Assembly (NCBI GenBank): GCA_016218825.1
Contig: JACRCV010000121.1
Location: 1 to 64,000 of the forward strand
Direction of reading: 5' to 3'
Length of the DNA: 64,000 bases
Origin: Deltaproteobacteria bacterium
GTDB taxonomy: Bacteria; Myxococcota; XYA12-FULL-58-9
Positions 9,072-16,826 of the stretch are shown in pieces. The translations under genes were made by a program, and so were the position numbers. Under the pieces are notes generated by a model. It was not told where the DNA came from. It ran no database searches and saw only the letters and a list, made by a program, of their open reading frames with translations. Each line of letters starts with the position of its first letter. The stretch's first letter is position 1.

Positions 9072-11036
9072 TCAGCCTGACGCTCTGAAGACAAAGGGAT
9101 AGTTGACCTCGACGATGCCACCGCCCGCCGGCGCCGGGAACTTCCAACCCCGGATCTTGGCCATGATGCACTCTTCGACGTTCTTGTTCTTCAGCGTCGA
9201 CTCGGTGACCATCACCTTGGCGACCATCCCGGTCGCGGCGATGATCCACTTCACGCCGACCTTGCCCTCGAGGTCCTGCTTGCGCTGCAGCTCGACCTCG
9301 TAGCAGTAGCGGATCTGCTGCTTGTTCTCGTTGATGACCTTCTGGATGACCTCGCGCGGCAACGCCCCCATCACCACCGGGGTCGAGAAGCCGATCAGGT
9401 TGCGATCCTTGCGGCCGCCGATGCCGACCCCGGAGCCGTAGCCCATGCCGCCGCCACCCAAGCGCCCGGCGGTGCCGATACCGGCGATGCCGCGGCTCGT
9501 GCCCATGCCGCCGCCGGTCAGCGGGCCGCCGCCGCGAATGCCGAAGCCCGCGAGCCCCGCGGTCGCCGAGCCCGCGCCCGCGGTGCCGATGACGTTCGAC
9601 AACGTGCCCGACAAGCTGCCGCCGCCGCCACCGCCGAGGATGCTGCCCGCGGCGCCCGAAGCGCCGCCGACCCCGGCGAACATCTTGGTGAACTTCTGCT
9701 TCACCTCGGCCTGCTTCTGCGCCTCGGTCTTCTTCGGGCGCACCTGCTTGTCGGTCTGCGGCGGCAACACCACCTTGTTCTTGTCGGGCGGCGGCTCCTT
9801 CTCCGGCTTCATCTTCTCCTGGTTCTTCTCCACCGTCTCGCGGATCTTCTTCAGCATGTCCTGCGTCGACTTCTTCTCCTTGGTCGGCTCGAGGACCAGC
9901 TTCGCGAACCGGTCCGGCTGACTGAACAAGTCGTCGCGCAAGGACTCGGTGTCGTAGGGGTAGACCAAGAGCGTGATGATCAGCGACACGTGGAAGAAGA
10001 TCGACATCAACAACATGTTGAGGAACTGCAGATCGACGTTGCGGAACGGCTCCGACGGCAGCCGCCGCGCCGGCGCCACGAAGCGCAGCGCGAAGGTCGC
10101 GCCGCCCCAGTGCAACACCGCCCGCGCCTCGGGGGGCAGCGCCAGCGAGTAGCTGCCCTCGAGCTGGCTGTCCTTGCGCACCACCGACGACGCCCGGAGC
10201 GCCTGCAGCGGGGAGAGCTCTCCCCCGAGCTCGACCTCGCCGTCCATGGTGTTGGTGAACGTCATCACGTAGTCGCCGCTCGCGTAGCGGATGATCGGGT
10301 ACTCTTCGGTCGGCAGGCCCTCGCTGGAGATGAAGAAGTCGGTGCGCTTGGTCTCGCCGATGGTGATCGCCTTCGGCTCCTTGTAGTGGTAGACGCCGAG
10401 CAACACCTCGCCCCAGTAGACCCGCATCTCCAGCAACCGATTCTCGCGGGTCATCGGCTCTTCGGCCGCGAGCGCCGGGTGTGGCTTGCTCTCGACCGCC
10501 GCGGCGCGCAGCCGCTCTTTGGTGACCCGGCGAATCGGCGCCGCCGGTTGGTCCTGCTCGAAGCGCGGCTGCACCATCGACCCGGGCATCGACCCCAGCG
10601 GTCCCATCGGCGCCGGCATCGCTTGCGGCATCGCGCCCTGCGGCATCATCGCCGTTGGTCCCGCCATCGGCATCGCCGGCGCCGGCATGTTCGGCACCGT
10701 CTGGACCCCGGAGTACTGCGCCGCCGGTGCGCCGCCGATGTTGATCACCAGCTGGATGTCGCCGATCATCACCTGGTCGCCCGGGTTCAGCTTGACCTTG
10801 TGGATCTTGGCGCCGTTCACCACCGTGCCGATCGCCGAGCCCATGTCGATCAGCGACACCTCGGCGCCGGTGAACTCCAACACCGCGTGGATCCGCGCCA
10901 CCTTCGGGTCATCGATCTTGAGCTGCGCGGAGGGCAGGCGTCCGATCTTGATCGTGCGGTTCGAGTCGGAGTCGAATTGGTGTTGGCCGAGCAGCTGCCC
11001 GGCCTTCACCACCTGTACGTCGAGCACAACGCCCAT
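9072..11036 (-). CDS. gltG: GltG/NfsG-like inner-membrane protein with FHA and TonB-type C-terminal domain
   Basis: This protein has 654 residues. Residues 25-97 form an FHA domain, with GRLPSAQL and a later RIHAVLEF strand; such domains bind phosphothreonine. A Met/Pro-rich linker follows. A transmembrane segment (about 338-355, LLMSIFFHVSLIITLLVY) splits the protein into a cytoplasmic FHA half and a periplasmic half. The periplasmic half has a Lys/Glu/Pro-rich stretch, a long Gly-rich linker, then a TonB-like AgmX/PglI-type C-terminal domain (about 550-650). This layout matches GltG of the Myxococcus gliding motor complex, which links the inner-membrane motor to envelope partners. No motor genes (aglRQS-like) lie in the window, so a sporulation or export (Nfs-like) role is equally possible. 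Confidence 0.8.
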   Translation of the reverse strand: MGVVLDVQVVKAGQLLGQHQFDSDSNRTIKIGRLPSAQLKIDDPKVARIHAVLEFTGAEVSLIDMGSAIGTVVNGAKIHKVKLNPGDQVMIGDIQLVINIGGAPAAQYSGVQTVPNMPAPAMPMAGPTAMMPQGAMPQAMPAPMGPLGSMPGSMVQPRFEQDQPAAPIRRVTKERLRAAAVESKPHPALAAEEPMTRENRLLEMRVYWGEVLLGVYHYKEPKAITIGETKRTDFFISSEGLPTEEYPIIRYASGDYVMTFTNTMDGEVELGGELSPLQALRASSVVRKDSQLEGSYSLALPPEARAVLHWGGATFALRFVAPARRLPSEPFRNVDLQFLNMLLMSIFFHVSLIITLLVYPYDTESLRDDLFSQPDRFAKLVLEPTKEKKSTQDMLKKIRETVEKNQEKMKPEKEPPPDKNKVVLPPQTDKQVRPKKTEAQKQAEVKQKFTKMFAGVGGASGAAGSILGGGGGGSLSGTLSNVIGTAGAGSATAGLAGFGIRGGGPLTGGGMGTSRGIAGIGTAGRLGGGGMGYGSGVGIGGRKDRNLIGFSTPVVMGALPREVIQKVINENKQQIRYCYEVELQRKQDLEGKVGVKWIIAATGMVAKVMVTESTLKNKNVEECIMAKIRGWKFPAPAGGGIVEVNYPFVFRASG

Positions 11037-11075
11037 CTCAAAATCCTTTTTGCCGACAGGCCGGCGACACCGCCG

Positions 11076-11333
11076 CTACAAGCCTCGGACCGACATCAAG
11101 ATCTCGGTGCGAAACGACTCGCGGACCTTGATCAACCGCGCGTGCCGCTGGTTCTTGCGGCTCTCCAGGTAGGCGCCGTCGGGCTTCGACAGGCTGCCGT
11201 CGATGGTGTCGTCGCCGAAATCGACCACGGTGTGTTTCTTGAATACGACCTCGTCCTCCGCCATCGCCGGCGTCGCCAAGAGCACCAACGCCGAGAGCAC
11301 GAGGCCGGAGACCAACCACCTGCGCACCTGCAT
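11076..11333 (-). CDS. gltF: GltF/NfsF-like small periplasmic protein
   Basis: The ATG at 11333 is preferred because AGGAGG lies six bases upstream; an in-frame start at 11378 has no such site. The product is 85 residues with a typical signal peptide ending TPAMA|EDE. The mature part of about 60 residues reads like a short conserved domain (VVDFGDDTIDGSLSKPDG then LIKVRESFRTEIL). It lies between the TPR lipoprotein and the FHA/TonB gene, the position of gltF or nfsF. It is likely a soluble periplasmic adaptor of the complex. The identity rests mainly on gene order. Confidence 0.6.
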   Translation of the reverse strand: MQVRRWLVSGLVLSALVLLATPAMAEDEVVFKKHTVVDFGDDTIDGSLSKPDGAYLESRKNQRHARLIKVRESFRTEILMSVRGL

Positions 11334-11376
11334 CAGCCACCTCCTCGTCGCCACACCGCGTCTCGCGGACTGCACC

Positions 11377-11406
11377 ACTATAGTACACAGTCTGCCCCGA
11401 GCCCAA
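11377..11406 (-). promoter_or_regulatory. Possible internal promoter before gltF
   Basis: On the minus strand TTGGGC (11406-11401) and TATAGT (11382-11377) are 18 bases apart, within the 113-base gap between gltE and gltF. The -10 lies in a palindromic ACTATAGT. The -35 is a weak match. It could give gltFGH extra transcription. Confidence 0.3.
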
Positions 11407-11446
11407 CCCTAGATCGTGCCGGCGCGCCCAAACCGGACACCGCGCG

Positions 11447-13171
11447 CTAAGGCGTGCCCCCGGCAGCAGGGTCGCCTGCCGCGTCTGCCGGCGGCGTCGC
11501 GCCATCGCCGGCTGCCGCACCGCCCGCTTGCTGCGCGGTGATCAGAGCCTCCAAGTGTTGTTTGAAAATCTGGGGATCGGGGTTCTCGGGATCGCACTTG
11601 ATCGCCTCTTCGATGGTCGCGAGCGCCGACTTCAACGCCGGGATGCCGGTCAACATCCCGGCCTGGTCTTGGATCTGGATCCAGTTGACCCGCAGCTGGC
11701 CGCAAGCGACCGCGCCGGCGCCCGGGGTGTTCGGCACGATGCCGAGCGCACAACGAGCCGCGGCGTCGCCGCCGGGGACGTCGCCGCCCTGGATCTTGGT
11801 GACCGCGGTGACCAGCAACAGGTCCCAGGCCGCCTGGATGCGCTCCTGCTCGCCGCCGATGGCGTCGCCGTCCGGGGTCTTGCCGGCGGCCACCGCCTGA
11901 CACGCGGTTGCGATCCCTTCCTGCTTCTTGCGCTCGCGCTCCTCGCGCGCCTTGCGCGCCGCGTCGTCGGCCTTGAGCCGGTCGAGGTTCGCGATCCGCG
12001 TCTCGATGCTCTCGGCCTGCTTGTCGCCCGCCGGCGCGTGCTTCTTCGCCTGCTGATAGGCCTCCTTGGCCTCGTCGAAATGACTGAGATTGTAATGATA
12101 GAGCACCGCCAGGTTCCACCAGGCGTCGAAGTCGTTCTTGTCGGCGGCGAGGATCTCCTTGTAGAGCTTCTCGGCCTGGTCGTAGCGCCCCAGGCCCTTG
12201 TAGGCCACCGCCAAGCCGAGCCGGGTGGCGCGATCGCTCGGCACCTGCTTCAACATCGCCTCGAACTGCTGCGCGGCGCTGCCGTAGTCGCGATACTGCA
12301 GCGCGATGTCCGCGAGCCGGGCGCGCGGCTTCAGCCAGTCGGGCTTCAACAGGATGATCTGCTTCAGGGTCCGCAAGCCGCCCGGGAGGTCGCCTTCGTC
12401 GAGCTGAATCTCCGCGGTCAGGAAGTGCAGCTGCGGGTCGTCCTTGTTCACCTTCATGCCGCGACCGATGATCAGCTCGGCGAGCGGCACGTTGCCGAGC
12501 GCGGTGTAGCTCGCCGCCATGATCCGGAAGGCCTCGATCTCGTCGGCCTTGCGCTGCAACACCTGGCGGCAGAGCTCCACCGCCTCGTCGTGCTGTCCCT
12601 GCGACTGGACGATCCGCGCCAACGCCAGCCGCGAGGTCTGGTTCTTCGGATCCGCCTTGACGATCTTCTTGTAGACCGCGGTCGCCTGCGGCAGGTCGCC
12701 CTCGGTGACCCAGATCGCCGCGAGGTTCTCCGCCGCCGGGACGAACTTCGGATCGTCCCTCAAGATCGCCTCGTAGGCCGCCCGCGCGCCTTTCAAGTCG
12801 CCGCGCTTGGCCTGCAACACCGCGAGGTCGAAGCGCGCCGCGGAGTGCTTCGGATCGACCGCGACGATCGCCTTGAGTTGGCTCTCGAGCTGGTTGCCGT
12901 CTACCGGCTTGTCGGCGGCGCGCTCCTCCAGGTCCTTGACGACCGCGGCGAACTTGGTGCCCGCGTCATCCTTCACCGGGGTCGGCGCCGGCGCCGCTGC
13001 CGCCTCGGCCGGCTTCACCGCGACCGCCGCCGCCTTTGCCGGAGCCGCCTCGGTGCTGCCGCCGCCACAGCTCGCGATGCTCGCCAGGGCCGACAACCGC
13101 AGCAGCCGGGACAGCAGCGCCGGGCCACGCGCTCGCGAACCACACCAGACCGGCATCGTTTGGATCCGCAT
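11447..13171 (-). CDS. gltE: GltE/NfsE (AglT)-like TPR lipoprotein
   Basis: 574 residues. The leader ends in LASIASC (Cys 35), a good lipobox. After an Ala/Pro linker, residues about 70-400 are tandem tetratricopeptide repeats; clear units include AVYKKIVKADPKNQT and AEKLYKEILAADKND. The C-terminal part is Ala/Gly-rich. In Myxococcus the equivalent protein (AglT/GltE) is an envelope TPR lipoprotein next to the giant AgmU/GltD, exactly the order seen here. Its ATG overlaps the gltD stop by one base (TAATG), so the two are translationally coupled. It is probably a scaffold between the inner-membrane and outer-membrane parts. Confidence 0.8.
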   Translation of the reverse strand: MRIQTMPVWCGSRARGPALLSRLLRLSALASIASCGGGSTEAAPAKAAAVAVKPAEAAAAPAPTPVKDDAGTKFAAVVKDLEERAADKPVDGNQLESQLKAIVAVDPKHSAARFDLAVLQAKRGDLKGARAAYEAILRDDPKFVPAAENLAAIWVTEGDLPQATAVYKKIVKADPKNQTSRLALARIVQSQGQHDEAVELCRQVLQRKADEIEAFRIMAASYTALGNVPLAELIIGRGMKVNKDDPQLHFLTAEIQLDEGDLPGGLRTLKQIILLKPDWLKPRARLADIALQYRDYGSAAQQFEAMLKQVPSDRATRLGLAVAYKGLGRYDQAEKLYKEILAADKNDFDAWWNLAVLYHYNLSHFDEAKEAYQQAKKHAPAGDKQAESIETRIANLDRLKADDAARKAREERERKKQEGIATACQAVAAGKTPDGDAIGGEQERIQAAWDLLLVTAVTKIQGGDVPGGDAAARCALGIVPNTPGAGAVACGQLRVNWIQIQDQAGMLTGIPALKSALATIEEAIKCDPENPDPQIFKQHLEALITAQQAGGAAAGDGATPPADAAGDPAAGGTP

Positions 13172-16100
13172 TAGTTGTCACCCTTCCCGGCCTTGCCCTT
13201 CTTGCCCTTCTTGCCGCCCTTCTTGCCCTTGTCCTCGCCAGGGATCGGCGGCGCCGCCACCGGCTTCGACACCCCGGCCTTGGCCTTCTGCTCGGCGCTC
13301 ACTTCCTTGGCGCCGGCGAGCTCGATCGGCGCCGACACCGGCCGCCAGGAGTCGCCGTCCGGGATCACGACGCTGTTCGCCTGCACCGTCAGCGCGTCGA
13401 CGAACTGCGCCTGCGTGGTGCGCTCGTAGACCGGCGGGAACTCCTCGGGGCGGAGCTTCTGCAGCTCCTGGAGGGCCTTCATCGACCACTTGTTGTAGAC
13501 GCCGAGCTCGTTCGCCTTGTTGACGCAGATCCGATAGGCCTCGATCGCCGACTCGACGATCGGCTGGGTCTGCTTCTTCAGGTCGTCCTTGATCTGCTGC
13601 TTGATCTCGTCGGGGACCTTGACCCCCTGGATCTTGTCGGGGATCGGCGCGTTCAGCAGCTTGTCGACCGAGTCCATGTAGGCCTCGCCGATGTCGAACA
13701 ACGCCGCCAGCGCCCACTCGGCGACCCCGTACTCGACGACGCCCTTGTACTTCTCGATCAGCTGGTCGCGGGTCTTCACCTTGGAGTCGCGCGAGGCGTT
13801 GAAGGTCTTCATCTTCTTCTCGTCGGCCGGGTTGATCTCGGTGATCGTCATGTCCTTGTACTTCTTGAAGTCGTCGACCAGACCCCGGAAGTCGATCTCC
13901 GCCATCGCCGTGGCGCACTTCGGCACCTTCTCCAACCCCTCCGCCTTCCAGCGCGGCCAGGCCTTCACGAGCAGCTGGTGCTGGTCCCAATAGCCCTTGG
14001 CGTAGTTGGTCTTGACCCGCATGATCTCGCCGCGCCGGAACTGCGCGTGGCAGACGAGATCGGCGTCCTTGTTGCCGTAGACCTTGTTGCCGACGTACTT
14101 CCCGAGACAGTCGTTGGCGTCCTCCCACTTCTTGAGGATCACCTTGCCGAGCTCGGCCTGCTTCTTTTCTTCTTGGGCGCGCTTCTCGAGCAGCCCGGCC
14201 TCGTCCTCGATGGATTGGCAGTTGGCGAACGCCACCTTGTGAGTGTCGGGATCGGCGGGGTAGAGCTTGATGAACTGATCCCGCAGGCGCCGGGCCTCGT
14301 CGAACTGCCTGAGCTGCGCCCGGTACAGGCCGGCGTTGTAGAGCGCGTCCTTGCTCTTGTCGTCCTTGGGGTACTTCTGGGCGTAGATCTCGAGGTACTT
14401 GGCCGCCTTGTCGAAGTCGACGACGCGCTCGTAGGACGCGGCGATGTTGTAGTTGGTCTCCTGCTTCAACGCCGCGTCCGCGGTCGGCATCTTGTTGACC
14501 AGGAACTCGCGCATCGAGATCGCGTCGTCGAGCCGGCCGGCCTGGTCGTAGCAGTACGCGGTGTTGTAGATCGCGTCGTCGGCGAACTCGCCGGTCGGGA
14601 AGCGGGTGTAGTAGTCGCGGTACTCCTTGGCCGCCGCCATCCACTTCTTCTTCTCCTCGAGCTCGACCTTGATGAACTTGAAGGCCGACTGCTCCTCGAT
14701 CTTGGCGAACTTGGCGCGATCGTCGTCGGCGCACGCCAGCTGCTTGTTGCCGACGTACGAGTGCGCCGCGTCGCGCAGCGAGGCGTAGCTCTTCAGGCCG
14801 TTGTAGATGTCGAGGGTCAGGTTCGCCGCCAGGCAGGCCTCGTCCGCCGCCGGGTGGTTGGCGACGATGTCGTTGAAGGACGGCGCCGCCTGGTCGAAGT
14901 GGTTGTAGACGTAGAAGATGCGCGCCTTCATGAAGCGGATCGGCACGATCTTCTCACCCTCGGCGCCGACGTAGCTGATGTAGCGATCGCAGGCGTGGAT
15001 GAACTTCATCTTGATCTCGGGGATCGCCTTCGGCTCGGTGCCCGACACCTCCGGCGGGCTCTTGCGATCCATGTCCTCGATGAGCTCCTTGTAGGAGCGC
15101 ACCGACTCCTCGGCCGCCGCCTGGACGATGTCCTTCTCCTTCGGGTTCGTCGGGTGCGGGTTCATGTCGACGACCATGTCGTAGTTGTCGGCGGCGTCCT
15201 TGAAGGTCTCGAGCTTGTAGAGCACCTCGGCGTAGTAGAAGCGCATGTAGAACACGTAGTTGACCTCGGCGCCCTCCTTCGGCTTCGGGAACACCGTCAG
15301 GTAGTGCTTGTAGAGGTCGTGCGCCAGCCGGAAGGTGCGGTCCGCCGCGGTGCCGCGCAGTTTCTTCGCCTCGGTGTGGAAGTCCATCGCCAGCTTGCGC
15401 AAGGTGTTCTCGGCGATCTCTTCGGCCTCGGCCAGGTCCTTGTTGACGGTCTTCTTCTCTTCTTCTTCCAGGTCGCCCTTCTGCACCCGCTCGCGCACCG
15501 TCTCGAAGTACTCGGTGAGCTTCTTCGACTCGGGGACGACGTTCTTCTTCTCGAGCTTGGCGACCGCGTCGACGATGCGCCCCTGCCACAGCGGCGTGCG
15601 CGTCGAGCGGCTGTAGTTCTTGATCAGCTCGCGGTAGGTGGCGATGGTGTCGGTGTGGGCGTCCTTGTTGATGTACCAGTTGCCCAGGCTCTCCATCATC
15701 CAGGCGACCGACTCCTTGCCGCCGATCTTCATGAAGGCCTTGAAGGCCTGCTTGGCGTCGCCGACGTTGGAGTAAGCGCGGACGTAGTCCTTGAGCGCCT
15801 CGCGCCGGAGGCTGACGCGGCCCTTCTGGTCGAGCTTCTGCCGCTGATCCTCGCTGACCGTGACCACGCGCTGGAAACGCTCCAGCGCCAGGTCCCAGTC
15901 GGTGGTGTTGATGTAACACCAGCCCTGCTTGTAGATCGCGTAGCCGTAGATCGTGGAGTCCTTGTACTCCTCGGCGCGCTTGTAGGCGCGCAGCGCCTTC
16001 GCGGCGTTCTCGTTGACGTTGCCGGTCGTGGTGTTGAAGAAGTACTCGCCGACCATGAACCAGGCGTTGCCGACCCACTCCGACTGCGGGAACTCTTTGA

Positions 16101-16800
16101 TGATGCGCTGGAAGTAGTTGGCGCCCTCTTGCGCCTTGTCGATCTCGGAGAGCGAGCTGCCCAAGAAGAACAACACCTTCGGGAAGTCGGGGAAGCCGGG
16201 ACAGTCGTCGGCGATCTTCTTGTAGTTTGCGATCGCCACGTTCTGCAGCTTCTTCATCTGCGCGCCCCACTTGGCGCGATCACCCTCCGCGACGTTGCCG
16301 TCCTCCGACTTGAAGAACGCCCGCTTCGACTTCTCCCAATAGAGGTCGGCGAGGCGGAAGCGCACCGGCGCCCCTTCGGCGCAATCGGGCTGCAGCTCGA
16401 CCAACTGGTTCGCGAGGCCGATCTGCTCGTCGAGCTTGGCGTCCAAGAACGCCTCGGCCTCGAAGCGCTTCAGCTCCGCGGGGCTCAGGCCCGGGCGCTT
16501 GCTGTCCTCGATCGCCGGCTTCAAGTCCTTGGTCTTGAGGATGGTCTCGTCGAGGGTGTAGTCCTTCTTGGGCTGCAGGTTGCCCTCTTGGCCCGACAGG
16601 TCACGCTTCTCGATGTCGATCTTGTCGTCCTTGTCCTTGTCCCGGTCCTTGCCCTTCTTCGCCTTGCCCTTGGCCTTCTTGGGCCGCGCCGCTGCCACTT
16701 GGACACCAACGACCGGCGGCAACAACACCGCCATGCCGGTACAGACCAGCGCCCACGCGAGGCTGGTCGTGCGTAACGACGACAAGATCGAAGCGGTCAC
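13171..16800 (-). CDS. gltD: GltD/NfsD (AgmU)-like giant TPR protein
   Basis: A GTG at 16800 is preferred: AAGGAG lies ten bases upstream, whereas an ATG at 16851 would overlap gltC and lacks such a site. The product has about 1,209 residues, close to the roughly 1,200 of Myxococcus AgmU. A signal-like hydrophobic segment is followed by a Lys/Asp-rich stretch (KGKAKKGKDRDKDKDD). Almost all the rest is helical TPR or TPR-like repeats, with many YxxA/YxxG units. The C-terminus is very Lys/Gly-rich. In Myxococcus this protein spans the periplasm and decorates moving gliding complexes. It may serve as the scaffold here too, but whether for motility or surface polysaccharide handling cannot be told. 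Confidence 0.82.
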   Translation of the reverse strand: MTASILSSLRTTSLAWALVCTGMAVLLPPVVGVQVAAARPKKAKGKAKKGKDRDKDKDDKIDIEKRDLSGQEGNLQPKKDYTLDETILKTKDLKPAIEDSKRPGLSPAELKRFEAEAFLDAKLDEQIGLANQLVELQPDCAEGAPVRFRLADLYWEKSKRAFFKSEDGNVAEGDRAKWGAQMKKLQNVAIANYKKIADDCPGFPDFPKVLFFLGSSLSEIDKAQEGANYFQRIIKEFPQSEWVGNAWFMVGEYFFNTTTGNVNENAAKALRAYKRAEEYKDSTIYGYAIYKQGWCYINTTDWDLALERFQRVVTVSEDQRQKLDQKGRVSLRREALKDYVRAYSNVGDAKQAFKAFMKIGGKESVAWMMESLGNWYINKDAHTDTIATYRELIKNYSRSTRTPLWQGRIVDAVAKLEKKNVVPESKKLTEYFETVRERVQKGDLEEEEKKTVNKDLAEAEEIAENTLRKLAMDFHTEAKKLRGTAADRTFRLAHDLYKHYLTVFPKPKEGAEVNYVFYMRFYYAEVLYKLETFKDAADNYDMVVDMNPHPTNPKEKDIVQAAAEESVRSYKELIEDMDRKSPPEVSGTEPKAIPEIKMKFIHACDRYISYVGAEGEKIVPIRFMKARIFYVYNHFDQAAPSFNDIVANHPAADEACLAANLTLDIYNGLKSYASLRDAAHSYVGNKQLACADDDRAKFAKIEEQSAFKFIKVELEEKKKWMAAAKEYRDYYTRFPTGEFADDAIYNTAYCYDQAGRLDDAISMREFLVNKMPTADAALKQETNYNIAASYERVVDFDKAAKYLEIYAQKYPKDDKSKDALYNAGLYRAQLRQFDEARRLRDQFIKLYPADPDTHKVAFANCQSIEDEAGLLEKRAQEEKKQAELGKVILKKWEDANDCLGKYVGNKVYGNKDADLVCHAQFRRGEIMRVKTNYAKGYWDQHQLLVKAWPRWKAEGLEKVPKCATAMAEIDFRGLVDDFKKYKDMTITEINPADEKKMKTFNASRDSKVKTRDQLIEKYKGVVEYGVAEWALAALFDIGEAYMDSVDKLLNAPIPDKIQGVKVPDEIKQQIKDDLKKQTQPIVESAIEAYRICVNKANELGVYNKWSMKALQELQKLRPEEFPPVYERTTQAQFVDALTVQANSVVIPDGDSWRPVSAPIELAGAKEVSAEQKAKAGVSKPVAAPPIPGEDKGKKGGKKGKKGKAGKGDN

Positions 16801-16810
16801 TTGAGTTCTG

Positions 16811-16816
16811 CTCCTT
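16811..16816 (-). promoter_or_regulatory. Ribosome binding site deciding the gltD start
   Basis: AAGGAG on the minus strand lies ten bases before the GTG at 16800. It supports that start over the upstream ATG at 16851, which would overlap gltC. Confidence 0.65.
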
Positions 16817-16826
16817 GCTTGGCAGG

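Noticed and set aside
13036-16776. Very long open frame on the plus strand opposite gltD
   Set aside because: Its translation is Leu/Val/Arg-rich with no domain pattern, and it is exactly antisense to a gene with clear TPR repeats and a signal peptide. High GC leaves antisense frames open.
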